Origin: Limnoperna fortunei
Lineage: Eukaryota > Mollusca > Bivalvia > Mytilida > Modiolidae
Length of the DNA stretch: 64,000 nt
NCBI GenBank assembly: GCA_944474755.1
Contig: OX104119.1
Span: 310,001-374,000, forward strand
Reading direction: 5' to 3'
The notes below the pieces were generated by a model. The model saw only the letters and a list, made by a program, of their open reading frames with translations, searched no databases and had not been told where the DNA came from. Shown one piece after another: positions 30,401 through 45,000 of this stretch; positions within the stretch are counted from its first letter, which is position 1; the number at the start of each line of letters is the position of its first letter. Position numbers and translations under genes: made by a program.

Positions 30401-31726
30401 ACATCAAACCATGATGACAGATGGTGTAGTTGGACACATCAAACCATGATGACAGATGGTGTAGTCAGGAACATCAAACCACGATGACAGATGGTGTAGT
30501 CAGGCATATCAACTATGATGACAGATGGTGTAGCCAGGCACATCAAATCATGATGACAGATGGTGTAGTCAGAAAAATCAAACCATGATGACAAATGGTG
30601 AAGTCAGGCACATCAAACCATGATGACAGATGATGCAGTCAGGCATATCAACTATGATGACAAAGATGAAGTCAGGCACATCAAACCATGATGACAGATG
30701 GTGTAGTCAGGCATATCAACTATGATGACAAAAGGTGAAGTCAGGCACATCAAACCATGATGACAGAAGGTGTAGCCAGACACATCAAACCATGATGACA
30801 GATGGAGTAGCCAGGCACATTAAACCATGATGACAGATGGTGTAGTCAGGTACATCAAACCATGATGACTGATGGTATAGCCAGGCACATCAAACCTTGA
30901 TGACATATGGTGTAGTCAGGCATATCAACCATGATGACAAATGTTGAAGTCCGGCACATCAAACCATGATGACAAATGGTGTAGTCAGGCATATCAACCA
31001 TGATGACAGATGGTGTAGTCAGGCATATCAACAATGATGACAGATGGTGTAGCCAGACACATCAAACCATGATGACAGATGGTGTAGCCAGGCACATCAA
31101 ACCACGATGACAGATGGTGTAGTCAGACACATCAAACCATGATGACAGATGGTGTAGTCAGGCACATCAAACCATGATTACTGATGGTGTAGTCAGGCAA
31201 ATAAAACCATGATGACAGATGTTGGAGTCCGGCACATCAAACCATGATTACTGATGGTGTAGTCAGGCACATCAAACCATGAAGACAGATGTTGAAGTCT
31301 AGGCACATCAAACCAATAAGACTGATGGTGTAGCCAGGCACATAAAACCATGATGACTGATGGTGAAGAGAGACACATAAAACCATGATGACTAATGGTG
31401 TAGTCAGGTATATCAAACCATGATGACAGATGGTGAGTCAGGCACATCAAACCATGATGACAGGTGGTGTAGTCAGGCACATCAAACCATGATGATTGAT
31501 GGTGTAGCCAGGAACATAAAACCATGAAGACAGGTGTAGTCAGGCACATCAAACATTGATGACAGATGGTGTAGTCAGCACATCAAACCATGATGACTGA
31601 TTGTGTAGTCAGGGACTTCAAATCATGAAGACAGATGGTGTAGTCAGGTACATCAAACCATGATGACAGATGGTGTAGCCAGGAACATCAAATGATGACA
31701 GATGGTGTAGTCAGGCACATCAAACC
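27447..31726. repeat. 4.3-kb block, second copy of the 16,106-bp-offset duplication
   Basis: Near-identical partner of 11,341-15,620; its markers and differences are listed in that entry. Its right end continues into a copy resembling the third copy of the 3.4-kb repeat (offset 9,330 bp from 21,888-23,400). The region 27-33 kb is therefore a junction between two different source segments. Confidence 0.87.
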
Positions 31727-34700
31727 ATGATTACTGATGGTGTAGTAAGGAAAAACAAACCATGATGACAGATGGAGTAGTCAGGCATATCAACCATGAT
31801 GACAAATGGTGTAGCCAGGCACATCAAACCATGATGACAGATGGTATAGCCAGGCACATCAAACCTTGATGACATATGGTGTAGTCAGGCATATCAACCA
31901 TGATGACAAATGGTGAAGTCAGGCATATTAAACCATGATGACAAATGGTGAAGTCAGGCATATCAAACCATGATGACAGATGGTGTAGTCAGGTACATCA
32001 ACCATGATGACAAATGATGTAGTCAGGTACATCAAACCATGATGACAGATGGTGTAGCCAAGAACATCAAATGATGACAGATGGTGTAGCCAGGCACATC
32101 AAATCATGATGACAGATGATGCAGTCAGGTACATCAAACCATGATGACAGATAGTGTAGCCAAGAACATCAAATGATGACAGATGGTGTAGCCAGGCATA
32201 TCAACTATGATGACAAAGATGAAGTCAGGCACATCAAACCATGATGACAGATGGTGTAGTCAGGCATATCAACTATGATGACAAAAGGGGAAGTCAGGCA
32301 CATCAAACCATGATGACAGATGGTGTAGTCGGACACATCAAACCATGATGACAGATGGTGTAGTCAGGAACATCAAACCACGATGACAGATGGTGTAGTC
32401 AGGCATATCAACTATGATGACAGATGGTGTAGCCAGGCACATCAAATCATGATGACAGATGGTGTAGTAAGAAAAATCAAACCATGATGACAAATGGTGA
32501 AGTCAGGCACATCAAACCATGATGACAGATGATGCAGTCAGGTACATCAAATCATGATGACAGATGGTGTAGCCAAGAACATCAAATGATGACAGCTGGT
32601 GTAGCCAGGCATATCAAATATGATGACAAAGATGAAGTCAGGCACATCAAACCATGATGACAGATGGTGTAGTCAGGCATATCAACCATGATGACAGATG
32701 GTATAGACAGGAACATCAAACCGTGATGACAGATGGTGCAGTCCGGCATATCAACCATGATGACAAATGGTGAAGTCAGGCACATCTAACCATGATGACA
32801 GATTGTGTAGTCAGGTACATCAAACCATGATGACAGATGGTGTAGCCAAGAGCATCAAATGATGACAGATGGTGTAGCCAGGCACATCAAACCATGAGGA
32901 CAGATGGTGTAGTCAGACACATCAAACCATGATGACAGATGGTGTAGCCAGGCATATCAACCATGATGACAAATGGTGAAGTCAGGCACATCAAACCATG
33001 ATGACTGATGGTGTAGTCAGGCACATCAAACCGTGATTATTGATGGTGTAGCCAAGAACATCAAATGATGACAGATGGTGTAGTCAGGTACATCAAACCA
33101 TGACGACAGATGGTGTAGCCAAGAACATCAAATGATGAAAGATGGTGTAGCCAGGCACATCAAACCATGATGACAGATGGTGTAATAAGACACATCAAAC
33201 CATGATGACAGATGTAGTCAGGAACATCAAACCTTGATGACATATGGTGTAGTCAGGCATATCAACCATGATGACAAATGGTGAAGTCAGGCATATCAAA
33301 CCATGATGACATATGGTGTAGTCAGGCATATCAACCATGATGACAAATGGTGAAGTCAGGCATATCAAACCATGATGACAAATGGTGAAGTCAGGCATAT
33401 CAAACCATGATGACAGATGGTGTAGTCAGGTACATCAACCATGATGACAAATGATGTAGTCAGGTACATCAAACCATGATGACAGATGGTGTAGCCAAGA
33501 ACATCAAATGATGACAGATGGTGTAGCCAGGCACATCAAATCATGATGACAGATGGTGTAGTCAGAAAAATCAAACAATGATGACAAATGGTGAAGTCAG
33601 GCACATCAAACCATGATGACAGATGATGCAGTCAGGTACATCAAACCATGATGACAGATGGTGTAGCCAAGAACATCAAATGATGACAGATGGTGTAGCC
33701 AGGCATATCAACTATGATGACAAAGATGAAGTCAGGCACATCAAACCATGATGACAGATGGTGTAGTCAGGCATATCAACTATGATGACAAAAGGGGAAG
33801 TCAGGCACATCAAACCATGATGACAGATGGTGTAGTTGGACACATCAAACCATGATGACAGATGGTGTAGTCAGGAACATCAAACCACGATGACAGATGG
33901 TGTAGTCAGGCATATCAACTATGATGACAGATGGTGTAGCCAGGCACATCAAATCATGATGACAGATGGTGTAGTCAGAAAAATCAAACCATGATGACAA
34001 ATGGTGAAGTCAGGCACATCAAACCATGATGACAGATGATGCAGTCAGGCATATCAACTATGATGACAAAGATGAAGTCAGGCACATCAAACCATGATGA
34101 CAGATGGTGTAGTCAGGCATATCAACTATGATGACAAAAGGTGAAGTCAGGCACATCAAACCATGATGACAGATGGTGTAGCCAGACACATCAAACCATG
34201 ATGACAGATGGTGTAGCCAGGCACATTAAACCATGATGACAGATGGTGTAGTCAGGTACATCAAACCATGATGACTGATGGTATAGCCAGGCACATCAAA
34301 CCTTGATGACATATGGTGTAGTCAGGCATATCAACCATGATGACAAATGTTGAAGTCCGGCACATCAAACCATGATGACAAATGGTGTAGTCAGGCATAT
34401 CAACCATGATGACAGATGGTGTAGTCAGGCATATCAACAATGATGACAGATGGTGTAGCCAGACACATCAAACCATGATGACAGATGGTGTAGCCAGGCA
34501 CATCAAACCACGATGACAGATGGTGTAGTCAGACACATCAAACCATGATGACAGATGGTGTAGTCAGGCACATCAAACCATGATTACTGATGGTGTAGTC
34601 AGGCAAATAAAACCATGATGACAGATGTTGGAGTCCGGCACATCAAACCATGATTACTGATGGTGTAGTCAGGCACATCAAACCATGAAGACAGATGTTG

Positions 34701-36860
34701 AAGTCTAGGCACATCAAACCAATAAGACTGATGGTGTAGCCAGGCACATAAAACCATGATGACTGATGGTGAAGAGAGACACATAAAACCATGATGACTA
34801 ATGGTGTAGTCAGGTATATCAAACCATGATGACAGATGGTGAGTCAGGCACATCAAACCATGATGACAGGTGGTGTAGTCAGGCACATCAAACCATGATG
34901 ATTGATGGTGTAGCCAGGAACATAAAACCATGAAGACAGGTGTAGTCAGGCACATCAAACATTGATGACAGATGGTGTAGTCAGCACATCAAACCATGAT
35001 GACTGATGGTGTAGTCAGGGACTTCAAATCATGAAGACAGATGGTGTAGTCAGGTACATCAAACCATGATGACAGATGGTGTAGCCAGGAACATCAAATG
35101 ATGACAGATGGTGTAGTCAGGCACATCAAACCATGATTACTGATGGTGTAGTAAGGAAAAACAAACCATGATGACAGATGGAGTAGTCAGGCATATCAAC
35201 CATGATGACAAATGGTGTAGCCAGGCACATCAAACCATGATGACAGATGGTATAGCCAGGCACATCAAACCTTGATGACATATGGTGTAGTCAGGCATAT
35301 CAACCATGATGACAAATGGTGAAGTCAGGCATATTAAACCATGATGACAAATGGTGAAGTCAGGCATATCAAACCATGATGACAGATGGTGTAGTCAGGT
35401 ACATCAACCATGATGACAAATGATGTAGTCAGGTACATCAAACCATGATGACAGATGGTGTAGCCAAGAACATCAAATGATGACAGATGGTGTAGCCAGG
35501 CACATCAAATCATGATGACAGATGATGCAGTCAGGTACATCAAACCATGATGACAGATAGTGTAGCCAAGAACATCAAATGATGACAGATGGTGTAGCCA
35601 GGCATATCAACTATGATGACAAAGATGAAGTCAGGCACATCAAACCATGATGACAGATGGTGTAGTCAGGCATATCAACTATGATGACAAAAGGGGAAGT
35701 CAGGCACATCAAACCATGATGACAGATGGTGTAGTCGGACACATCAAACCATGATGACAGATGGTGTAGTCAGGAACATCAAACCACGATGACAGATGGT
35801 GTAGTCAGGCATATCAACTATGATGACAGATGGTGTAGCCAGGCACATCAAATCATGATGACAGATGGTGTAGTAAGAAAAATCAAACCATGATGACAAA
35901 TGGTGAAGTCAGGCACATCAAACCATGATGACAGATGATGCAGTCAGGTACATCAAATCATGATGACAGATGGTGTAGCCAAGAACATCAAATGATGACA
36001 GCTGGTGTAGCCAGGCATATCAAATATGATGACAAAGATGAAGTCAGGCACATCAAACCATGATGACAGATGGTGTAGTCAGGCATATCAACTATGATGA
36101 CAAAAGGTGAAGTCAGGCACATCAAACCATGATGACAGATGGTGTAGTCAGGCATATCAACCATGATGACAGATGGTATAGACAGGCACATCAAACCGTG
36201 ATGACAGATGGTGCAGTCCGGCATATCAACCATGATGACAAATGGTGAAGTCAGGCACATCTAACCATGATGACAGATTGTGTAGTCAGGTACATCAAAC
36301 CATGATGACAGATGGTGTAGCCAAGAGCATCAAATGATGACAGATGGTGTAGCCAGGCACATCAAACCATGAGGACAGATGGTGTAGTCAGACACATCAA
36401 ACCATGATGACAGATGGTGTAGCCAGGCATATCAACCATGATGACAAATGGTGAAGTCAGGCACATCAAACCATGATGACTGATGGTGTAGTCAGGCACA
36501 TCAAACCGTGATTATTGATGGTGTAGCCAAGAACATCAAATGATGACAGATGGTGTAGCCAGGCACATCAAACCATGATGACAGATGGTGTAATAAGACA
36601 CATCAAACCATGATGACAGATGTAGTCAGGAACATCAAACCTTGATGACATATGGTGTAGTCAGGCATATCAACCATGATGACAAATGGTGAAGTCAGGC
36701 ATATCAAACCATGATGACAGATGGTGTAGACAGGTACATCAACCATGATGACAGATGGTGTAGCCAGGCACATCAAACCATGATGACAGATGGTGCAGTC
36801 CGGCATATCAACCATGATTACAAATGGTGAAGTCAGGCAAATCAAACCATGATGACACAG
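31193..36860. repeat. 3.4-kb higher-order repeat, two further copies
   Basis: GATGTTGGAGTCCGGCAC recurs at 31,218 and 34,624 (spacing 3,406 bp). Both copies carry the GTAAGGAAAAACAAACC stretch of the third copy upstream (31,748 and near 35,150), so they share its lineage. The first lacks 69 bp (two units) near 32,690 compared with 23,350-23,420. The second lacks 67 bp near 36,550 compared with about 23,815-23,880. The unit series at 33,195-33,398 matches 17,054 and 20,459 rather than 23,934, so the 31-34 kb copy is chimeric. Confidence 0.88.
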
Positions 36861-39800
36861 CTGGTGTAGTCAGGTACATCAAACCATGATGACAGATGGT
36901 GTAGCCAAGAACATCAAATGATGACAGATGGTGTAGCCAGGCACATCAAACCATGATGACTGATGGTGCAGTCAGGCACATAAAACCATGATGACAGATG
37001 GTGTAGTCAGACACATCAAACCATGATGACAGATGGTGTAGTCAGACAAATCAAACCATGAGGACAGATGGTGTAGTCAGGCACATCAAACCATGATGAC
37101 AGATGGTGTAGTCAGGCACATGAAACCATGATGACAGATGGTGTAGTCAGACACATCAAACCATGATGACAGATGGTGAAGTCAGACACATCAAACAATG
37201 ATGACTAATGGTGTAGTCGAGCACATCAAACCATGATGACAGATGGTGTAGTCAGACACATCAAACCATGATGACAGATGGTGAAGTCAGACACATCAAA
37301 CAATGATGACTAATGGTGTAGTCGGGCACATCAAACCATGAGGACAGATGGTGTAGTCAGGCACATCAAACCATGATGACAGATGGTGAAGTCAGACACA
37401 TCAAACAATGATGACTAATGGTTTAGTCGGGCACATCAAACCATGATGACAGATGGTGTAGTCAGACACATCAAACCATGATGACAGATGGTGAAGTCAG
37501 ACACATCAAACAATGATGACAGATGGTGTAGTCGGGCACATCAAACCATGAGGACAGATGGTGTAGTCAGGCACATCAAACCATGATGACAGATGGTGAA
37601 GTCAGACACATCAAACAATGATGACTAATGGTGTAGTCGGGCACATCAAACCATGATGACAGATGGTGTAGTCAGACACATCAAACCATGATGACAGATG
37701 GTGAAGTCAGACACATCAAACAATGATGACTAATGGTGTAGTCGGGCACATCAAACTACGATGACAGATGGTGTAGTCAGGTACATCAAACCTTGATGAC
37801 AGATGGTGTAGTCAGGCACATCAAACCATGATGACAGAGGGTGTAGTCAGACACATCAAACCATGATGACAGATGGTGTAGACAGGCACATCAAACCATG
37901 ATTACTGATGGTGTAGTCAGGCACATTAAACCATAATGACAGATGGTGTAGTCAGGTACATCAAACCATGATGACAGATGGTGCAGTCAGGCATATCAAC
38001 CATAATGACAGATGGTGTAGCCAGGCACCTCGAACCATGATGACAGATGGTGTAGTCAGGTACAACAACTCATGATTACAGATGGTGTAGCCAAGAACAT
38101 CAAATGATGACAGATGATGTAGCCAGGCACATCAAACCATGATGACAGATGTTGTAGTCAGACACATCATACCATGATGACAGATGGTGTAGTCAGGCAC
38201 ATCACACCATGATTACTGATGGTGTAGTCAGGCACATCAAACCATGAAGACAGATGGAGTAGTCAGGCACATAAAACCATGATGACAGATGGTGTAGTCA
38301 GGCACATCAAACCATGAAGACTGATGGTGTAGTCAGGCACATAAAACCATGATGACTGATGGTGAAGAGAGACACATACAACCATGATGACTGATGGTGT
38401 AGTCAGGCACATCAAACCATGATGACAGATGGTGTAGTCAGGCACATCAAACCATGAAGACTGATGGTGTAGTCGGGCACATAAAACCATGATGACTGAT
38501 GGTGAAGAGAGACACATAAAACCATGATGACTGATGGTGTAGTCAGACACATCAAACCATGATTATTGATGGTGTAGTCAGGCACATCAAATCATGAAGA
38601 CTGATGGTGTAGTCAGGCACATAAAACCATGATGACTGATGGTGAAGAGAGACACATAAAACCATGATGACTGATGGTGAAGAGAGACACATACAACCAT
38701 GATGACTGATGGTGTAGTCAGGCACATCAAACCATGATGACAGATGGTGTAGTCAGGCACATCAAACCATGAAGACTGATGGTGTAGTCAGGCACATAAA
38801 ACCATGATGACTGATGGTGAAGAGAGACACATAAAACCATGATGACTGATGGTGTAGTCAGACACATCAAACCATGATTATTGATGGTGTAGTCAGGCAC
38901 ATCAAATCATGAAGACTGATGGTGTAGTCAGGCACATAAAACCATGATGACTGATGGTGAAGAGAGACACATAAAACCATGATGACTGATGGTGAAGAGA
39001 GACACATAAAACCATGATGACTGATGGTGAAGAGAGACACATAAAACCATGATGACTGATGGTGTAGTCAGGCACATCAAACCATGATGACAGATGGTGT
39101 AGTCAGGCACATCAAACCATGAAGACTGATGGTGTAGTCAGGCACATAAAACCATGATGACTGATGGTGAAGAGAGACACATAAAACCATGATGACTGAT
39201 GGTGAAGAGAGACACATAAAACCATGATGACTGATGGTGTAGTCACGCACATCAAACCATGATGACAGATGGTGTAGTGAGGCACATCAAACCATGAAGA
39301 CTGATGGTGTAGTAAGGCACATAAAACCATGATGACTGATGGTGAAGAGAGACACATAAAACCATTATGACTGATGGTGTAGTCAGACACATCAAACCAT
39401 GATTACTGATGGTGTAGTCAGGCACATCAAACCATGAAGACAGATGTTGAAGTCAGGCACATCAAACCATGATTACTGATGGTGTAGACAGGCACATCAA
39501 ACCAATAAGACTGATGGTGTAGTCAGGCACATAAAACCATGATGACTGATGGTGTAGTCAGGCACATCAAACCATGATGACAGATGGTGAGTCAGGCACA
39601 TCAAACCATGATGACAGGTGGTGTAGTCAGGCACATCAAACCATGATGATTGATGGTGTAACCAGGAACATAAAACCATGAGGACATAAGGTGTAGTCAG
39701 GCACATCAAACCATGATGAACTATGGTGTAGACCGCACATCAAACCATGATGACTGATGGTGTAGTCAGAGACATCAAACCATGAAGACAGATTGTGTAG

Positions 39801-40680
39801 TCAGGCACATCAAACCAATAAGACTGATGGTGTAGTCAGGCACATTAAACCATGATGACTGATGGTGTATCCAGGCACATAAAACCATGAGGACAGAAGG
39901 TGTAGCCAAGCACATCAAACCATGATGACAGATGGGGTAGTCAGGCACATCAAACCATGATTATTGATGGTGTAGCCAAGAACATCAAATGATGACAGCT
40001 GGTGTAGTCAGGCATATCAAGATAGATGACAGATGGTGAAGTCAGGCATATAAAACCATGAGGACAGAAGGTGTAGTCAGGAATATCAACCATGATGACA
40101 AATGGTGTAGTCAGGCACATCAAACCATGATGACAGATGGTGAAGTCAGGCATATCAACCATGATGACAAATGGTGAAGTCAGGCACATCAAACCATGAT
40201 GAGAAATGGTGTAGTTAGGTACATCAAACCATGATCACTGATGGTGTAGCCAAGAACACCAAATGATGACAGATGGTGTAGTCAGGCACATGAAACCATG
40301 AAGACTGATGGTGTAGTCATGCACATAAAACCATGATGACTGATGGTGAAGAGAGGCACATAAAACCATGATGATTGATGGTGTAGCCAAGAACATCAAA
40401 CAATGACAGATGGTGTAGCCAGGCACATCAAACCATGATGACAGATGGTGTAGTCAGATGGTGTAGTCAGGCACATCAAACCATGATTACTGATGGTGTA
40501 GTCAGGCACATCAAACCATGAAGACAGATGTTGAAGTCAGGCACATCAACCCAATAAGACTGATGGTGTAGTCAGGCACATAAAACCATGATGACTGATG
40601 GTGAAGAGAAGCACATAAAACCATGATGACTGATGGTGTAGTCAGGCACATCAAACCATGATGACAGATGGTGTAGTCAG
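36330..40680. repeat. 4.35-kb block, first copy of a 5.75-kb-offset duplication
   Basis: Matches 42,020-46,430. The offset is 5,687 bp left of the 67-bp deletion near 36,550 and 5,753-5,754 bp after it. Matching markers include GATGTAGTCAGGAAC near 36,619 and 42,373, AACATCAAATGATGAC at 36,910 and 42,664, and GAAGAGAAGC at 40,603 and 46,356. It includes one 105-bp trimer block and the GAAGAGAGACACATAAAACC-rich region. Confidence 0.87.
37150..37760. repeat. 105-bp trimer higher-order repeat, block 3
   Basis: The ACTAATGG marker is at 37,204, 37,309, 37,414, 37,624 and 37,729. The position expected at 37,519 has reverted to ACAGATGG, while the surrounding 105-bp register is kept. This looks like a point conversion of one unit by a neighbouring unit type. 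Confidence 0.9.
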
Positions 40681-42015
40681 ACACATCAAACCATGATGAC
40701 AGATGGTGTAGCCAGGCATATCAACCATGATGACTGATGGTGAAGAGAGACACATAAAACCATTATGACTGATGGTGTAGTCAGACACATCAAACCATGA
40801 TTACTGATGGTGTAGTCAGGCACATCAAACCATGAAGACAGATGTTGAAGTCAGGCACATCAAACCATGATTACTGATGGTGTAGACAGGCACATCAAAC
40901 CAATAAGACTGATGGTGTAGTCAGGCACATAAAACCATGATGACTGATGGTGTAGTCAGGCACATCAAACCATGATGACAGATGGTGAGTCAGGCACATC
41001 AAACCATGATGACAGGTGGTGTAGTCAGGCACATCAAACCATGATGATTGATGGTGTAACCAGGAACATAAAACCATGAGGACATAAGGTGTAGTCAGGC
41101 ACATCAAACCATGATGAACTATGGTGTAGTCCGCACATCAAACCATGATGACTGATGGTGTAGTCAGAGACATCAAACCATGAAGACAGATTGTGTAGTC
41201 AGGCACATCAAACCAATAAGACTGATGGTGTAGTCAGGCACATTAAACCATGATGACTGATGGTGTATCCAGGCACATAAAACCATGAGGACAGAAGGTG
41301 TAGCCAAGCACATCAAACCATGATGACAGATGGGGTAGTCAGGCACATCAAACCATGATTATTGATGGTGTAGCCAAGAACATCAAATGATGACAGCTGG
41401 TGTAGTCAGGCATATCAAGATAGATGACAGATGGTGAAGTCAGGCATATAAAACCATGAGGACAGAAGGTGTAGTCAGGAATATCAACCATGATGACAAA
41501 TGGTGTAGTCAGGCACATCAAACCATGATGACAGATGGTGAAGTCAGGCATATCAACCATGATGACAAATGGTGAAGTCAGGCACATCAAACCATGATGA
41601 GAAATGGTGTAGTTAGGTACATCAAACCATGATCACTGATGGTGTAGCCAAGAACACCAAATGATGACAGATGGTGTAGTCAGGCACATGAAACCATGAA
41701 GACTGATGGTGTAGTCAGGCACATAAAACCATGATGACTGATGGTGAAGAGAGGCACATAAAACCATGATGATTGATGGTGTAGCCAAGAACATCAAACA
41801 ATGACAGATGGTGTAGCCAGGCACATCAAACCATGATGACAGATGGTGTAGTCAGATGGTGTAGTCAGGCACATCAAACCATGATTACTGATGGTGTAGT
41901 CAGGCACATCAAACCATGAAGACAGATGTTGATGTCAGGCACATCAACCCAATAAGACTGATGGTGTAGTCAGGCACATAAAACCATGATGACTGATGGT
42001 GAAGAGAAGCACATA
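39340..42015. repeat. 1,398-bp tandem duplication
   Basis: Copy 1 starts near 39,340 and copy 2 near 40,738. GAAGAGAGACACATAAAACC followed by ATTATGAC is at 39,344 and 40,742. The AATAAGACTGATGG, GATAGATGAC and GTGTAGTCAGATGG series follows in the same order in both copies. Very few differences are visible, such as GTCATGCAC versus GTCAGGCAC near 40,317 and 41,715. Confidence 0.9.
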
Positions 42016-42019
42016 AAAC

Positions 42020-45000
42020 CATGATGACAGATGGTGTAGCCAGGCACATCAAACCATGAGGACAGATGGTGTAGTCAGACACATCAAACCATGATGACAG
42101 ATGGTGTAGCCAGGCATATCAACCATGATGACAAATGGTGAAGTCAGGCACATCAAACCATGATGACTGATGGTGTAGTCAGGCACATCAAACCGTGATT
42201 ATTGATGGTGTAGCCAAGAACATCAAATGATGACAGATGGTGTAGTCAGGTACATCAAACCATGACGACAGATGGTGTAGCCAAGAACATCAAATGATGA
42301 AAGATGGTGTAGCCAGGCACATCAAACCATGATGACAGATGGTGTAATAAAAAACATCAAACCATGATGACAGATGTAGTCAGGAACATCAAACCTTGAT
42401 GACATATGGTGTAGTCAGGCATATCAACCATGATGACAAATGGTGAAGTCAGGCATATCAAACCATGATGACAGATGGTGTAGTCAGGTACATCAACCAT
42501 GATGACAGATGGTGTAGCCAGGCACATCAAACCATGATGACAGATGGTGCAGTCCGGCATATCAACCATGATTACAAATGGTGAAGTCAGGCAAATCAAA
42601 CCATGATGACACAGCTGGTGTAGTCAGGTACATCAAACCATGATGACAGATGGTGTAGCCAAGAACATCAAATGATGACAGATGGTGTAGCCAGGCAGAT
42701 CAAACCATGATGACTGATGGTGCAGTCAGGCACATAAAACCATGATGACAGATGGTGTAATCAGACACATCAAACCATGATGACAGATGGTGTAGTCAGA
42801 CAAATCAAACCATGAAGACAGATGGTGTAGTCAGGCACATCAAACCATGATGACAGATGGTGTAGTCAGGCACATGAAACCATGATGACAGATGGTGTAG
42901 TCAGACACATCAAACCATGATGACAGATGGTGAAGTCAGACACATCAAACAATGATGACTAATGGTGTAGTCGAGCACATCAAACCATGATGACAGATGG
43001 TGTAGTCAGACACATCAAACCATGATGACAGATGGTGAAGTCAGACACATCAAACAATGATGACTAATGGTGTAGTCGGGCACATCAAACCATGAGGACA
43101 GATGGTGTAGTCAGGCACATCAAACCATGATGACAGATGGTGAAGTCAGACACATCAAACAATGATGACTAATGGTTTAGTCGGGCACATCAAACCATGA
43201 TGACAGATGGTGTAGTCAGACACATCAAACCATGATGACAGATGGTGAAGTCAGACACATCAAACAATGATGACTAATGGTGTAGTCGGGCACATCAAAC
43301 CATGAGGACAGATGGTGTAGTCAGGCACATCAAACCATGATGACAGATGGTGAAGTCAGACACATCAAACAATGATGACTAATGGTGTAGTCGGGCACAT
43401 CAAACCATGATGACAGATGGTGTAGTCAGACACATCAAACCATGATGACAGATGGTGAAGTCAGACACATCAAACAATGATGACTAATGGTGTAGTCGGG
43501 CACATCAAACTACGATGACAGATGGTGTAGTCAGGTACATCAAACCTTGATGACAGATGGTGTAGTCAGGCACATCAAAACATGATGACAGAGGGTGTAG
43601 TCAGACACATCAAACCATGATGACAGATGGTGTAGACAGGCACATCAAACCATGATTACTGATGGTGTAGTCAGGCACATTAAACCATAATGACAGATGG
43701 TGTAGTCAGGTACATCAAACCATGATGACAGATGGTGCAGTCAGGCATATCAACCATAATGACAGATGGTGTAGCCAGGCACATCGAACCATGATGACAG
43801 ATGGTGTAGTCAGGTACAACAACTCATGATTACAGATGGTGTAGCCAAGAACATCAAATGATGACAGATGATGTAGCCAGGCACATCAAACCATGATGAC
43901 AGATGTTGTAGTCAGACACATCATACCATGATGACAGATGGTGTAGTCAGGCACATCACACCATGATTACTGATGGTGTAGTCAGGCACATCAAACCATG
44001 AAGACAGATGGAGTAGTCAGGCACATAAAACCATGATGACAGATGGTGTAGTCAGGCACATCAAACCATGAAGACTGATGGTGTAGTCAGGCACATAAAA
44101 CCATGATGACTGATGGTGAAGAGAGACACATACAACCATGATGACTGATGGTGTAGTCAGGCACATCAAACCATGATGACAGATGGTGTAGTCAGGCACA
44201 TCAACCATGAAGACTGATGGTGTAGTCGGGCACATAAAACCATGATGACTGATGGTGAAGAGAGACACATAAAACCATGATGACTGATGGTGTAGTCAGA
44301 CACATCAAACCATGATTATTGATGGTGTAGTCAGGCACATCAAATCATGAAGACTGATGGTGTAGTCAGGCACATAAAACCATGATGACTGATGGTGAAG
44401 AGAGACACATAAAACCATGATGACTGATGGTGAAGAGAGACACATACAACCATGATGACTGATGGTGTAGTCAGGCACATCAAACCATGATGACAGATGG
44501 TGTAGTCAGGCACATCAAACCATGAAGACTGATGGTGTAGTCGGGCACATAAAACCATGATGACTGATGGTGAAGAGAGACACATAAAACCATGATGACT
44601 GATGGTGTAGTCAGACACATCAAACCATGATTATTGATGGTGTAGTCAGGCACATCAAATCATGAAGACTGATGGTGTAGTCAGGCACATAAAACCATGA
44701 TGACTGATGGTGAAGAGAGACACATAAAACCATGATGACTGATGGTGAAGAGAGACACATAAAACCATGATGACTGATGGTGAAGAGAGACACATAAAAC
44801 CATGATGACTGATGGTGTAGTCAGGCACATCAAACCATGATGACAGATGGTGTAGTCAGGCACATCAAACCATGAAGACTGATGGTGTAGTCAGGCACAT
44901 AAAACCATGATGACTGATGGTGAAGAGAGACACATAAAACCATGATGACTGATGGTGAAGAGAGACACATAAAACCATGATGACTGATGGTGTAGTCACG

